Positions 47,511-55,554 of a stretch of DNA of 64,000 bases are shown one piece after another (position 1 is the stretch's first letter; every line of letters begins with the position of its first letter). The DNA is from [Clostridium] aerotolerans DSM 5434. GTDB lineage: Bacteria; Bacillota; Clostridia; Lachnospirales; Lachnospiraceae. The translations under genes were made by a program, and so were the position numbers. The notes beneath the pieces are model-generated. The model ran no database searches. It was not told where the DNA came from and was given only the letters and a program-made list of their open reading frames with translations. Location of the stretch: the NCBI RefSeq assembly GCF_000687555.1, contig NZ_JHWJ01000010.1, positions 1-64,000 on the forward strand, read 5' to 3'.

Positions 47511-47644
47511 TTTTGTATCAATAATTAATACATTGTTTAATTTTTAATCAAAGATATTACTAAGGGAACTATAAAGTATATCCAATAAGATATGCTCAAT
47601 AGGAGGTCATATTGGATAATAATAAAGGTTCTTGCCAATGCCAG

Positions 47645-48337
47645 TTATTTCTGGTGAGTATCTTCTCTTATATAAGAAAAACCAGCCATGATGATTGTCC
47701 TATAGATGATAATGGAAGAAAGAATATGAATATAGGTGTTTTTTAACATTAACTGACTCATAATCTTTTCTGCGAATTTGCCTCTCTCGGAATAACTCAT
47801 ATCTTCTGAAAATATGAATTGAGTTATTAAACTTATCCAATTGCTCTGATAATCTTCTGTAACATACCTATTAATATAAAGGATTATGCTTCGAAGAAAT
47901 GACAGCAGTAAAAGCAGTAATAGGTTGTCAAAATCTGCTTTGTTTAAATCATTTTATGAATTATGATTTCTGTTTTTTAAGACATAATATAATAAAAAAA
48001 ATATGTACCAAATAGAAAACACAGTACGTTCCATTACATTAATAAAATAATATTAGCTGAAACAACGTTAAAGTATTTCATCAACACTTCAAATTGATGG
48101 ACTCTAGCATATGACAGAAATATAAAGACTCAAGAAAAAATTCATACTTTCTCTAAGCAATATACTTCCTTTTTATTCTGTTAAATAGCAATAAGAGCAG
48201 ATACGGTGAGCATAATATAAATTAGCATCTGATATTTTATAACGATTTTATCAAAAGCAGCAACCCCTTTGGTTATGTTAAAGAACGGAATGATGATAAG
48301 CGATTCTTTTTATTTATTATATTCTTTTCTCATTCAT
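47645..48337 (-). pseudogene. Decayed membrane-protein gene
   Basis: On the minus strand an ATG at 48337 has a GAGGGGGA site upstream, but the frame stops after six codons. Protein-like sequence then continues in shifting frames: IIPFFNITKGVAAFDKIVI near 48300-48210, FEVLMKYFNVVSANIILLM near 48080-48020, then a stop-free run of 102 codons from 47953 to 47648 containing NLLLLLLLSFLRSIILYINR and SYSERGKFAEKIMSQLMLKN, ending at a TAA at 47645. The pieces are hydrophobic and in the right order for one protein of about 230 residues with several membrane segments. I do not recognise the family. Multiple stops and frameshifts make it non-functional. Confidence 0.6.
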
Positions 48338-48594
48338 AAATCCCCCTCTTAAAAGATAGATACAGAGCCATCCTATTATTGTACTTTTTGTTTAAACTAT
48401 ATCTGTTGTTTATTCTTTTTACAATCATTTCATTGACCCTTCCATCAAGTTAGCAAAATATAAAACGAATGTCTTTTATTGTTTTTAATATTGATGAAAG
48501 ATACGAGCAAGCTTTCAATAAAAATCTATGAATCGGATATGCTATACTTGATAATCTTTATTGATTATTGATTTTGTTTTAAACCAAATGAAAA

Positions 48595-48622
48595 CAGCCA
48601 GGATAGGGGAGCTATCCGGCTG
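48595..48622. terminator. Hairpin, possible terminator
   Basis: CAGCC-A-GGATAG and CTATCC-GGCTG form an 11-bp stem with one bulged base. On the minus strand it is followed by TTTTCATTT, on the plus strand by CTTTCG. Confidence 0.45.
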
Positions 48623-48896
48623 CTTTCGAGGGGAGTATAAATAATTAATAAGGATGAGGATATATCTCCTCAATTCAATTATAATATAGCCAGAATGAAA
48701 TTGCAAAGTTAATTTTCATTAAGTATTTATAAGAATTTTTATCTTTAAAAAAAATAGGGGTCTCCTGTCTGAGATGCTCATAAACAGAGAATAATTAAAT
48801 TTTTGACAATTTTTTTAAAACGAAAATAAGTATAATCTATCCTGTTTGCGCCATACTAGTTCATGTAACAAACAACACCTACAGGAGGTAAATACA

Positions 48897-49232
48897 ATGT
48901 CTAGAAATAACTACAATGATATGGACAACTCTTCAAGAAACAACAACCAGAACAACAACCAGAATAACAACCAGAACAAATCACAGGACAAGATGCAGGA
49001 TAAGATGAACAACAACACAAGCCGTGATTCTTACCGTGACTCTTACAACAACACAAGCCGTGATTCTAGCCGTGACTCCAGCAGAGATTCTAGCCGTGAC
49101 TCCAGCAGAGATTCCAGCCGTGACTCCAGCAGAGATTCCAGCCGTGACTCCAGCAGAGATTCCAGCCGTGACTCTAGCAGAGATTCCAGCCGTGACTCTT
49201 ACAGAGACACAAGCCGTGACTGCAACAAGTAA
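48897..49232 (+). CDS. Low-complexity SRDS-repeat protein
   Basis: A 111-residue protein with three parts: an Asn/Gln-rich N-terminus (NNNQN repeated, about 14-28), a short KSQDKMQDKM segment, and about a dozen tandem SRDS units ending YRDTSRDCNK with a single Cys. AGGAGG lies eight bases before ATG 48897. No signal peptide or membrane segment. The DNA of the repeat is a 24-base tandem array, so copy number can change without breaking frame. Alternating Ser, Arg and Asp suggests a disordered, phosphorylatable or nucleic-acid-binding chain; a spore-coat or surface role is possible. No family is recognised. Confidence 0.7.
   Translation: MSRNNYNDMDNSSRNNNQNNNQNNNQNKSQDKMQDKMNNNTSRDSYRDSYNNTSRDSSRDSSRDSSRDSSRDSSRDSSRDSSRDSSRDSSRDSSRDSSRDSYRDTSRDCNK
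49056..49199 (+). repeat. 24-bp tandem repeat encoding (SRDS)2
   Basis: About six copies of a 24-base unit, each coding SRDSSRDS with alternating CGT and AGA arginine codons and GAC/GAT aspartates. Copies differ only at the third position of Ser codons (TCT or TCC). Confidence 0.85.
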
Positions 49233-49256
49233 TTATTTCTGATTTTAAGAAAAAAC

Positions 49257-49304
49257 GAAAAAAGGCGTGGGAAAGAGACAAGGTGTTCTTTCCTGCGTTT
49301 TTTT
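49257..49304 (+). terminator. Terminator of the SRDS-repeat gene
   Basis: GCGTGGGAAAGA pairs with TCTTTCCTGCG using wobbles, with A-rich sequence before and a T run after. Confidence 0.75.
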
Positions 49305-49383
49305 CGTATCTGGGCTCATCCTCTAAAATTTTCGCAAACCGCAAAATCTGGAATATATTATTATAGAAAGGACAGGTGATAAT

Positions 49384-49692
49384 ATGTTCCAGACCATCCC
49401 CATTTGGGAAATTGATAATTATATTGATTATAAGGATAATATCATGATTATAGATCTTCGAAACAGGCAGTCCTACCAAAAAGCCCATATTCGAAACGCA
49501 GTTAACTATCCCTACGAAGAAATGGACCGTTGGATCGGCTCCCTGCCGAAGGATAAACTTTTAATTTTTTACTGTGCCAGAGGCGGGCAGAGCATGATGG
49601 TCTGCCGGAATCTGGAGCCATATGGATATCATGTGGTCAACATTGCCAATGGAATTGCTTACTATCGGGGAAAATATATGGCATGGGGTTAG
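49384..49692 (+). CDS. Single-domain rhodanese-like protein
   Basis: A 102-residue cytoplasmic rhodanese-fold protein with IIDLRNRQSYQKAHIRNAVNYPY (about 22-44) and the active-site loop FYCARGGQS with Cys about 64. The six-residue loop fits a sulfurtransferase that carries a persulfide. ATG follows AAAGGACAGG. Sulfur donor and acceptor are unknown. A weak promoter (TTCGCA 49331, TATATT 49354, 17 bases) is upstream. Confidence 0.88.
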   Translation: MFQTIPIWEIDNYIDYKDNIMIIDLRNRQSYQKAHIRNAVNYPYEEMDRWIGSLPKDKLLIFYCARGGQSMMVCRNLEPYGYHVVNIANGIAYYRGKYMAWG

Positions 49693-49701
49693 GTAAATTC
49701 A

Positions 49702-49730
49702 TTGACAGAAATATCCCCTAGCTTTAAAAT
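49702..49730 (+). promoter_or_regulatory. Promoter of the phosphoesterase/methyltransferase group
   Basis: TTGACA at 49702-49707 and TAAAAT at 49725-49730 with a 17-base spacer. The following genes to 53916 are closely spaced and may share it. Confidence 0.65.
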
Positions 49731-49761
49731 ATATCTATTATATACAGAAGGAGAGTAAATT

Positions 49762-50310
49762 ATGAAATATATGATTGCTTCTGACATTCATGGGTCAGCC
49801 TACTACTGTGGGCTCCTGTTAGATGAATATAGAAAGTCCGGTGCCAGCCGGCTGATTTTGTTAGGGGATATTTTATATCATGGTCCCAGGAATGACCTTC
49901 CAAGGGATTACGATCCGAAAGCGGTCATTTCTATGTTAAATGGCATAAAGGACCAGATCTATAGTGTGAGAGGAAACTGTGACACAGAAGTAGATCAGAT
50001 GGTACTGGAATTTCCGGTACTGGCAGATTATGGACTGTTGGTAGTAAACGGTCTGACGATCTATCTCACACATGGTCACATCTATCATAAAGATCATCTG
50101 CCGCCGGTACAAAAGGGAGATATTCTCCTTCATGGCCATACACACATCCTGACTGCAGAGCGGGAGGGTGACATTACCATATTAAATCCCGGCTCTGTAT
50201 CCATTCCAAAGGGCGGTAATCCGCCAACCTTTGCGATACTGGAAGATCAGGTATTTCGTATCCTGGATTTTGAAGGAAATAAATTAAAAGAAATGAACTT
50301 AGGAGAATAA
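49762..50310 (+). CDS. yfcE: YfcE-type metallophosphoesterase
   Basis: A 182-residue calcineurin-like phosphodiesterase. Metal motifs are SDIHGS near 7, LLGDILYHGPR near 33, VRGNCD near 70, THGH near 95 and LHGHTHI near 121, followed by NPGSVSIPK. E. coli YfcE hydrolyses phosphodiesters in vitro; the natural substrate is not known. GGAGAG precedes ATG. The next gene begins one base after its stop. Confidence 0.9.
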   Translation: MKYMIASDIHGSAYYCGLLLDEYRKSGASRLILLGDILYHGPRNDLPRDYDPKAVISMLNGIKDQIYSVRGNCDTEVDQMVLEFPVLADYGLLVVNGLTIYLTHGHIYHKDHLPPVQKGDILLHGHTHILTAEREGDITILNPGSVSIPKGGNPPTFAILEDQVFRILDFEGNKLKEMNLGE

Positions 50311-50311
50311 A

Positions 50312-51481
50312 GTGAGAAAAACATTTGAACTCATCGCACCCTGCCATTTTGGTATGGAAGCGGTACTAAAGAAGGAAATAACGGATTTAGGATATGACAT
50401 TACGGAAGTAGAGGATGGAAGAGTGACGTTCCTTGGGGATGATGAGGCGATTTGCCGTGCCAATATCTTTCTTCGTTCCACGGAACGTATTCTTTTAAAA
50501 GTAGGAAGCTTCAAAGCAGAGACATTTGAAGAGCTTTTTCAGGCGACCAAGGCCATTCCCTGGGAAGAATACATTCCTAAGGATGGAAAATTCTGGGTCA
50601 CAAAAGCTTCCTCTATTAAAAGTAAGCTCTTTAGCCCTTCTGATATCCAGTCCATTATGAAAAAAGCAATGGTAGATCGAATGAAGAAATCCTTTGGACT
50701 GGAATGGTTTGAGGAAGATGGTAGTTCCTATCCCGTAAGAGTATTCCTTTACAAAGATCAGGTAACGGTAGGGATTGATACAACGGGAGAATCTCTTCAT
50801 AGAAGAGGTTACAGAACCCTTACCAGCAAGGCACCCATTACGGAGACACTTGCGGCAGCCCTTATTATGCTGACTCCCTGGAATAAGGATCGAATCTTAG
50901 TAGATCCCTTCTGTGGAAGTGGAACCTTTCTCATAGAAGCAGCTATGATGGCGGCTAATATTGCCCCTGGCATGAATCGTTCCTTCCTGTCACAAGAATG
51001 GGATAATCTGATTTCAAAAAGAATGTGGTACGATACCTTAGATGAAGCCAATGAAATGGTGGATAAAGAGGTAAAGGTAGACATTCAGGGATACGATAGT
51101 GATCCAGAGATCATAAAGGCTGCCAAGTTAAATGCTGCTGCTGCTGGAGTGGATCATATGATCCATTTTCAGGAAAGGCCGGTAAGTGCACTCAGCCATC
51201 CTAAAAAGTACGGATTTATAATAACCAATCCGCCTTACGGGGAGAGACTGGAAGAAAAGAAAGATATGCCAGAGCTTTACCGCCAAATCGGTGAGCGCTA
51301 TAAAGCACTTGATGCCTGGTCATTATATATGATAACTGCCTTTGAAGATGCAGAAAAATACATTGGAAGAAAAGCAGATAAGAACCGTAAGATCTATAAC
51401 GGTATGATGAAAACCTATTTCTATCAGTTTATGGGGCCAAAGCCACCAAGAAGAAAAACAGGAGATTCGGTTGAAAAATAG
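50312..51481 (+). CDS. THUMP-domain 23S rRNA (guanine-N2)-type methyltransferase
   Basis: A 389-residue SAM-dependent RNA methyltransferase of the RlmL N-terminal/YpsC group. The N-terminal THUMP region (about 45-160, RSTERILLKVGSFKAETFEEL) binds RNA. The catalytic domain has DPFCGSGTFLIEAA near 192-205 (SAM site) and the TNPPYGERL motif near 308-316 expected for N2-guanine methylation. GTG start, one base after the preceding stop, with AGGAG upstream. The exact modified base is inferred from family. Confidence 0.88.
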   Translation: MRKTFELIAPCHFGMEAVLKKEITDLGYDITEVEDGRVTFLGDDEAICRANIFLRSTERILLKVGSFKAETFEELFQATKAIPWEEYIPKDGKFWVTKASSIKSKLFSPSDIQSIMKKAMVDRMKKSFGLEWFEEDGSSYPVRVFLYKDQVTVGIDTTGESLHRRGYRTLTSKAPITETLAAALIMLTPWNKDRILVDPFCGSGTFLIEAAMMAANIAPGMNRSFLSQEWDNLISKRMWYDTLDEANEMVDKEVKVDIQGYDSDPEIIKAAKLNAAAAGVDHMIHFQERPVSALSHPKKYGFIITNPPYGERLEEKKDMPELYRQIGERYKALDAWSLYMITAFEDAEKYIGRKADKNRKIYNGMMKTYFYQFMGPKPPRRKTGDSVEK

Positions 51482-52790
51482 AACAAGGATTGCCTTGATG
51501 CTTTTAGCAGTCTCAATCGTAACAGGATGTCAATACAAAAGCCCTGATAAACCAGTAGTAGGAAAGGTGCCTGTAACAAATGGCGCCCTTCCTGCCTCCT
51601 ATGACGGGAGAAAAGAGGGCAGAGTACCGGCCGTAAAAAACCAGGGAAACCTTGGGACCTGCTGGGCCTTTGCCTCCCTTCAGGCATTGGAGGCCAGCCT
51701 GCTGCCAGGAGAATCTAAGGATTTTTCAGAAGACCATATGTCCCTGGGGAACGGTTTTTCCATCCCTCAGGAAGAGGGCGGGGAATTCACCATGTCCTTA
51801 GCTTATCTCCTCTCCTGGAAGGGACCGGTTTTAGAAGAACAGGATCCTTATGGAGATGGTGTTTCGCCTGAGGGATTAAAAGCGGTCAAGCATATCCAGG
51901 AAGTTCAGATGATTCCCGGTAAGGATTATGAAAAGATAAAACAGGCGGTTCTACGCTATGGCGGGGTACAAAGCTCCCTATATACCTCCATGACCGATGA
52001 AAACAGCCGTTCCGCCTCCTACAATGAAAAGGCATATGCTTATTGCTATATTGGCTCTGAGCCTCCAAACCACGATTCTGTGATCATTGGCTGGGATGAC
52101 AATTATTCCAAGGAGAATTTTAATGAGACGGTAAACGGAGACGGGGCATTTATCTGCTTGAACAGCTGGGGGAAGGGCTTTGGAGAGCAGGGCTATTATT
52201 ATGTGTCTTACTATGATTCCAACATTGGAATGAATAATCTGGTATATTCCCTGACGGAAGATACGGACAATTACAGCAACATCTACCAGTCTGATTTAAG
52301 AGGCTGGGTCGGACAGCTGGGGTATGGAGAAGATACCATCTGGTTTTCCAATGTTTACGAAGCAGGAGGTGATGAGGCTTTGTCTGCAGTTGGTTTTTAT
52401 GCAACAGCGAAAGACACCTCCTATGAAATATATGGAGTGGGGAAGGTAAGTGATGAGACCGCAATCGTAAGCGGCGGGGATTTCGACCGGAAGGTGCTGT
52501 TAGCAAAGGGAAGCTTTGACAATGCTGGTTATTATACGGTTCCTGTTACCGGCAGCTTAAAGGAAGAGCAAAAGCTTAATAAGGGAGAACGATTTGCGGT
52601 TATGGTAAAGATCACCACACCAGATGCCATTCATCCTGCAGCCATCGAGTATGATGCAGGAGATGGGCGAACCCTTGTGAACCTTACCGATGGGGAAGGC
52701 TATATCAGCCCCGACGGAAGTCACTGGGAGCGGGTGGAGAAAAAGCAGGACTGCAATCTTTGCTTAAAAGCGTATACGACAGACCGATAG
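51471..52790 (+). CDS. Papain-like (C1) cysteine protease lipoprotein with lectin-like domain
   Basis: A 439-residue exported protein. The lipobox is VTGC (Cys 20). The C1 protease domain (about 42-255) has the active-site Cys at about 64 in QGNLGTCWAFA, His about 201 in NHDSVIIGWD and Asn about 230 in LNSWGKGFGEQGYYYV. The C-terminal 180 residues form a beta-rich lectin-like domain often paired with bacterial C1 proteases. The TTG start has ACAGGAG six bases upstream and overlaps the methyltransferase end by 11 bases. It is probably anchored outside the membrane; the substrate is unknown. Confidence 0.88.
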   Translation: MKNRTRIALMLLAVSIVTGCQYKSPDKPVVGKVPVTNGALPASYDGRKEGRVPAVKNQGNLGTCWAFASLQALEASLLPGESKDFSEDHMSLGNGFSIPQEEGGEFTMSLAYLLSWKGPVLEEQDPYGDGVSPEGLKAVKHIQEVQMIPGKDYEKIKQAVLRYGGVQSSLYTSMTDENSRSASYNEKAYAYCYIGSEPPNHDSVIIGWDDNYSKENFNETVNGDGAFICLNSWGKGFGEQGYYYVSYYDSNIGMNNLVYSLTEDTDNYSNIYQSDLRGWVGQLGYGEDTIWFSNVYEAGGDEALSAVGFYATAKDTSYEIYGVGKVSDETAIVSGGDFDRKVLLAKGSFDNAGYYTVPVTGSLKEEQKLNKGERFAVMVKITTPDAIHPAAIEYDAGDGRTLVNLTDGEGYISPDGSHWERVEKKQDCNLCLKAYTTDR

Positions 52791-52814
52791 GGCTGGTGAT
52801 AAAGGAGAGTATCA

Positions 52815-53423
52815 ATGAACGAGGATAAGATAATTTTTGCAACTGGCAACGAAGGAAAGATGAGAGAAATCCGGGAGATCTTAAAGGACCTGGGTATGAA
52901 AATCCTTTCCATGAAAGAGGCAGGAGCGGATCTTAACATAGTAGAAGATGGTTCCACCTTTTTGGAAAATGCAGAGATTAAGGCCAAAGCTGTATGGGAA
53001 AAGACAGGAGGCATCGTCCTTGCTGATGATTCCGGTCTGGTCATCGACTGTTTAAACGGAGAGCCGGGAATTTATTCTGCCAGGTACATGGGAGAGGATA
53101 CCTCCTATGAGATCAAGAATCAAAATCTCTTAAACCGTGCGGCAAAAGCCAGAGGAGACGAACGAAGCGCCCGGTTTGTCTGCAGCATAGCGGCAGTTCT
53201 GCCGGATGGAAACGTGCTTCATACAGAGGAAACCATGGAAGGAATTTTGGCGGACAAGCCTGCAGGAGAGGAAGGCTTTGGATACGATCCTATTTTTTAT
53301 CTTCCTGAGTTTCAAAAAACAGCGGCAGAGCTACCCATGGAACTAAAAAATAAGATCAGCCACCGGGGTAAGGCACTGGAAGAGATGAAATGTAAGCTCA
53401 TGGAATATTACGGGAGGAAATAA
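52815..53423 (+). CDS. rdgB: XTP/dITP pyrophosphatase (HAM1/RdgB family)
   Basis: A 202-residue house-cleaning enzyme that hydrolyses non-canonical purine triphosphates such as dITP and XTP to monophosphates. It has FATGNEGKMREI at the N-terminus, FLENAEIKAKAV near 49, LADDSGLVID near 69-78, GEPGIYSARY near 81-90, and GFGYDPIFY near 154 with the C-terminal SHRGKAL. Length is standard. Its stop is one base before the next start. Confidence 0.96.
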   Translation: MNEDKIIFATGNEGKMREIREILKDLGMKILSMKEAGADLNIVEDGSTFLENAEIKAKAVWEKTGGIVLADDSGLVIDCLNGEPGIYSARYMGEDTSYEIKNQNLLNRAAKARGDERSARFVCSIAAVLPDGNVLHTEETMEGILADKPAGEEGFGYDPIFYLPEFQKTAAELPMELKNKISHRGKALEEMKCKLMEYYGRK

Positions 53424-53424
53424 G

Positions 53425-53916
53425 ATGAAAGTACTGATCGTCAGTGACACCCACAGAAAGGATGACAGCCTTTATAAGATTATTTCTGAATCCGGCCCTT
53501 TTGATATGCTCATCCATCTTGGTGACTCAGAAGGAAGCGAGGAGAAGATTACCGGCTGGGCAGGGGAAAACTGTCAGGTCCATATGGTTCTTGGGAACAA
53601 TGACTTTTTTTCCGATCTTGACCGGGAAAAAGAAATTACCATCGGCAAATACAGGATTTTATTAACTCACGGTCATTATTACAATGTTTCTCTTGGCGTG
53701 GAGCGTCTGGAGCTGGAGGCCAGGGAGAGGAATCTTGATATCGTTATGTATGGCCACACCCACAGGCCATTTTACGAGGTACATAACGGAGTTATCGTTT
53801 TAAATCCAGGCAGCCTGTCTTATCCAAGGCAGGAGGGGCGTAAGCCATCTTATATGATCATGGAAGTGGATGAGATGGGAGAGGCCCATTTTACCCTTAA
53901 TTTCCTGGGAGCTTAA
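53425..53916 (+). CDS. YfcE/YsnB-type metallophosphoesterase
   Basis: A 163-residue calcineurin-like phosphoesterase with SDTHRKDD near 7, LIHLGDSEG near 32, LGNNDF near 57, LTHGHYYNVS near 77 and YGHTHRP near 109, then NPGSLSYPR. The rdgB-phosphoesterase pair is common in Firmicutes. It is a second, shorter relative of the protein encoded at 49762. The natural substrate is unknown. Confidence 0.92.
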   Translation: MKVLIVSDTHRKDDSLYKIISESGPFDMLIHLGDSEGSEEKITGWAGENCQVHMVLGNNDFFSDLDREKEITIGKYRILLTHGHYYNVSLGVERLELEARERNLDIVMYGHTHRPFYEVHNGVIVLNPGSLSYPRQEGRKPSYMIMEVDEMGEAHFTLNFLGA

Positions 53917-53922
53917 AGAAGA

Positions 53923-53984
53923 AAGAGACCACTGGAAACACTGCTGTGTCGATTCCGGCAGCTGAGTGTTTCCAGTGGTCTCTT
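53923..53984. terminator. Long-stem bidirectional terminator between convergent genes
   Basis: A perfect 20-bp stem (53923-53942 with 53965-53984, including GACCACTGGAAACACT) has a 22-base loop. Plus-strand exit is ATTTAT, minus-strand exit is TCTTCTTT, so it can serve the genes ending at 53916 and 54007. Confidence 0.85.
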
Positions 53985-54006
53985 ATTTATCGGCAGAAAT
54001 TAAGGA

Positions 54007-55404
54007 TTATTTCCAGCCATCTGGCAGATAAGTCATGGTATTTGCGATCATATCGTCGACTAGAGTCTTGATTTCTTCCTCTGTGGCCCTTCCCTTTACC
54101 AGAGGATCTGCTAAAAAGGCATCGTAGACCAGAGAACGGTCACAGGTAAGGGCAGCGTTTAAGATGCGCTCATGATTGTCTACGTGAGGCTTAATGAGCT
54201 CCAGAACATTCTCTGGGATAGCTCCGGCCACAATAGGCTTAATGCTGTCACGGTCAAAGGCAGCGTTGGTCTCAACGATGGCATCAGCAGGGAGATTTGG
54301 AATCTGTAAATACGTATTTGGAATATTTACATTGCTGATGGTACGCTCCAGACCGCAGAGAGACTTGATTAAAAGAATTCCTTCCTCTCCCGATGGCTTT
54401 AACTCTATTTTTTCTTCTCCAGTGACCAGACGGTGGCTCTTCTCCAGTCGTGTCTTTAAATCTTCTTTTCTCCATGCAACGGTTGTTAGGTTGAACTTCC
54501 AGCTCTTTGTTGTTTCCGGATTTTTTAAATATTCATCTCCCGGCATGAATTCAGCCAGGTGTCGGTCACCGGCTGCTGCAATCAGGCCATAGCGGCGGAA
54601 TAAGTCAAATTTCAGACGATGAGCACATTCAAAGGTACTGTTTGCCCAGTTCTTATCCGGCTCGTTATAGCCTTCTTCGTAATGAGAATCAATGTAATCA
54701 CGGTAAACCGGGAATAAATCAATCCCTTTATAGGAAGCCTGGTCAAACCAAGTAAAATGGTTGATACCAAGAACATTTACATGGATATCCTTTCGTTCCA
54801 CATCCTTAAGACCGAGAAATTCTTCACAAATTCCCTTTAATACCTTCTGAGTGCCGAACACCTCGTGGCAGCAGCCAAAGGCCTTGATCTCCGGAAATAC
54901 ATGATACAGAGTTTTTACGCATAAGGACATTGGGTTTGTGTAGTTGATGACCCATGCCTTAGGTGCATATTCTTTTATGGCTTCGGCGATGGTAACAAAC
55001 ATGGGAATGGTGCGGAGAGCACGGATCATTCCACCAGGGCCGGCAGTGTCGCCTACGGACTGATAGATGCCAAGTCTTTCCGGAAGATGAACGTCAGAAG
55101 CCATTTCATCAAAGGTACCTGGGAGAATGGAGATCACTGCAAAATCGCAGCCGGTCAAGGCATCCTTTAAAGAAGAGGAGGTCTCATACTTCCATTTCCC
55201 AATGGTGTCCTCTCTGGCTGAAAGCTGATTGCCGATGATTTCGTTATTTTTAGAGGCAGACTCATCAATATCGTATAACCGGATGGTACCGCTTAGAGAA
55301 TCATCCATGGATAAGTCCGTCATAAAGGTCCAGGCCCAGCCTCTGGAGCCTCCGCCGATGTAGGCGATCTTTAAATCCGTGATCTTGTTATCAGAGTAAT
55401 TCAT
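54007..55404 (-). CDS. lplD: GH4 alpha-galacturonidase (LplD-like)
   Basis: A 465-residue NAD- and metal-dependent glycosidase of family 4, resembling Bacillus subtilis LplD. It has the nucleotide-binding AYIGGGSRGWAW near 14-25, ISILPGTFDEM near 91, YQSVGDTAGPGG near 114-125, NYTNPMS near 154, the metal-binding GCCHEVFGTQK (Cys 178/179, His 180), NVLGINHFTW and AAAGDRHLAEFMPG. Members with this pattern remove alpha-linked galacturonate from small oligogalacturonides. AGGAGG precedes the ATG. It is divergent from an AraC regulator and fits a pectin-degradation locus. Confidence 0.88.
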   Translation of the reverse strand: MNYSDNKITDLKIAYIGGGSRGWAWTFMTDLSMDDSLSGTIRLYDIDESASKNNEIIGNQLSAREDTIGKWKYETSSSLKDALTGCDFAVISILPGTFDEMASDVHLPERLGIYQSVGDTAGPGGMIRALRTIPMFVTIAEAIKEYAPKAWVINYTNPMSLCVKTLYHVFPEIKAFGCCHEVFGTQKVLKGICEEFLGLKDVERKDIHVNVLGINHFTWFDQASYKGIDLFPVYRDYIDSHYEEGYNEPDKNWANSTFECAHRLKFDLFRRYGLIAAAGDRHLAEFMPGDEYLKNPETTKSWKFNLTTVAWRKEDLKTRLEKSHRLVTGEEKIELKPSGEEGILLIKSLCGLERTISNVNIPNTYLQIPNLPADAIVETNAAFDRDSIKPIVAGAIPENVLELIKPHVDNHERILNAALTCDRSLVYDAFLADPLVKGRATEEEIKTLVDDMIANTMTYLPDGWK

Positions 55405-55467
55405 AAAAAGTTCCTCCTGTGGATTGGCTGTATGTTTAGGTATTTTCTTGGTCTCTATATTGCATAT

Positions 55468-55481
55468 TATAATGCATTATA
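55468..55481. promoter_or_regulatory. Palindrome with face-to-face -10 boxes between lplD and araC-type gene
   Basis: TATAATGCATTATA is a perfect 14-bp palindrome and contains TATAAT on both strands. It could be overlapping divergent -10 elements, an operator, or both; -35 sequences on each side are weak. Confidence 0.5.
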
Positions 55482-55554
55482 GTATTATAAATCTTATATA
55501 ATTGGTGCTTTTTTTAATGAAATAGTACTTTTGGCTACTAACTTGGAGGAGAGA

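Larger units (their letters stand above)
47511..48896. other. Long AT-rich region without an intact gene
   Basis: Nearly 1.4 kb carries no convincing intact gene. It holds the decayed minus-strand gene at 47645-48337, a short open frame from TTG 47612 to 47746 behind AGGAGGT (44 codons, beginning MDNNKGSCQCQ), which overlaps the decayed gene and is probably itself a gene remnant, and a hairpin at 48595-48622. The rest is low-complexity A/T sequence and the leader of the repeat-protein gene. A TTGACA at 48803 and TATAAT at 48831 are 22 bases apart, too far for a normal promoter. Confidence 0.6.

Noticed and set aside
47612-47746. 44-codon open frame behind AGGAGGT with TTG start
   Set aside because: Most of it is antisense to the better supported decayed gene, and it resembles no known protein.
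48803-48836. TTGACA and TATAAT upstream of the SRDS-repeat gene as a promoter
   Set aside because: The 22-base spacing is outside the range of vegetative promoters; the TATAAT may still serve with another -35 or a sporulation sigma factor.
48846-49242. Alternative frame through the repeat giving a long Ala/Val/Ile/Pro repeat peptide
   Set aside because: It is a by-product of the 24-base tandem array in another frame and has no ribosome site; the SRDS frame has AGGAGG.
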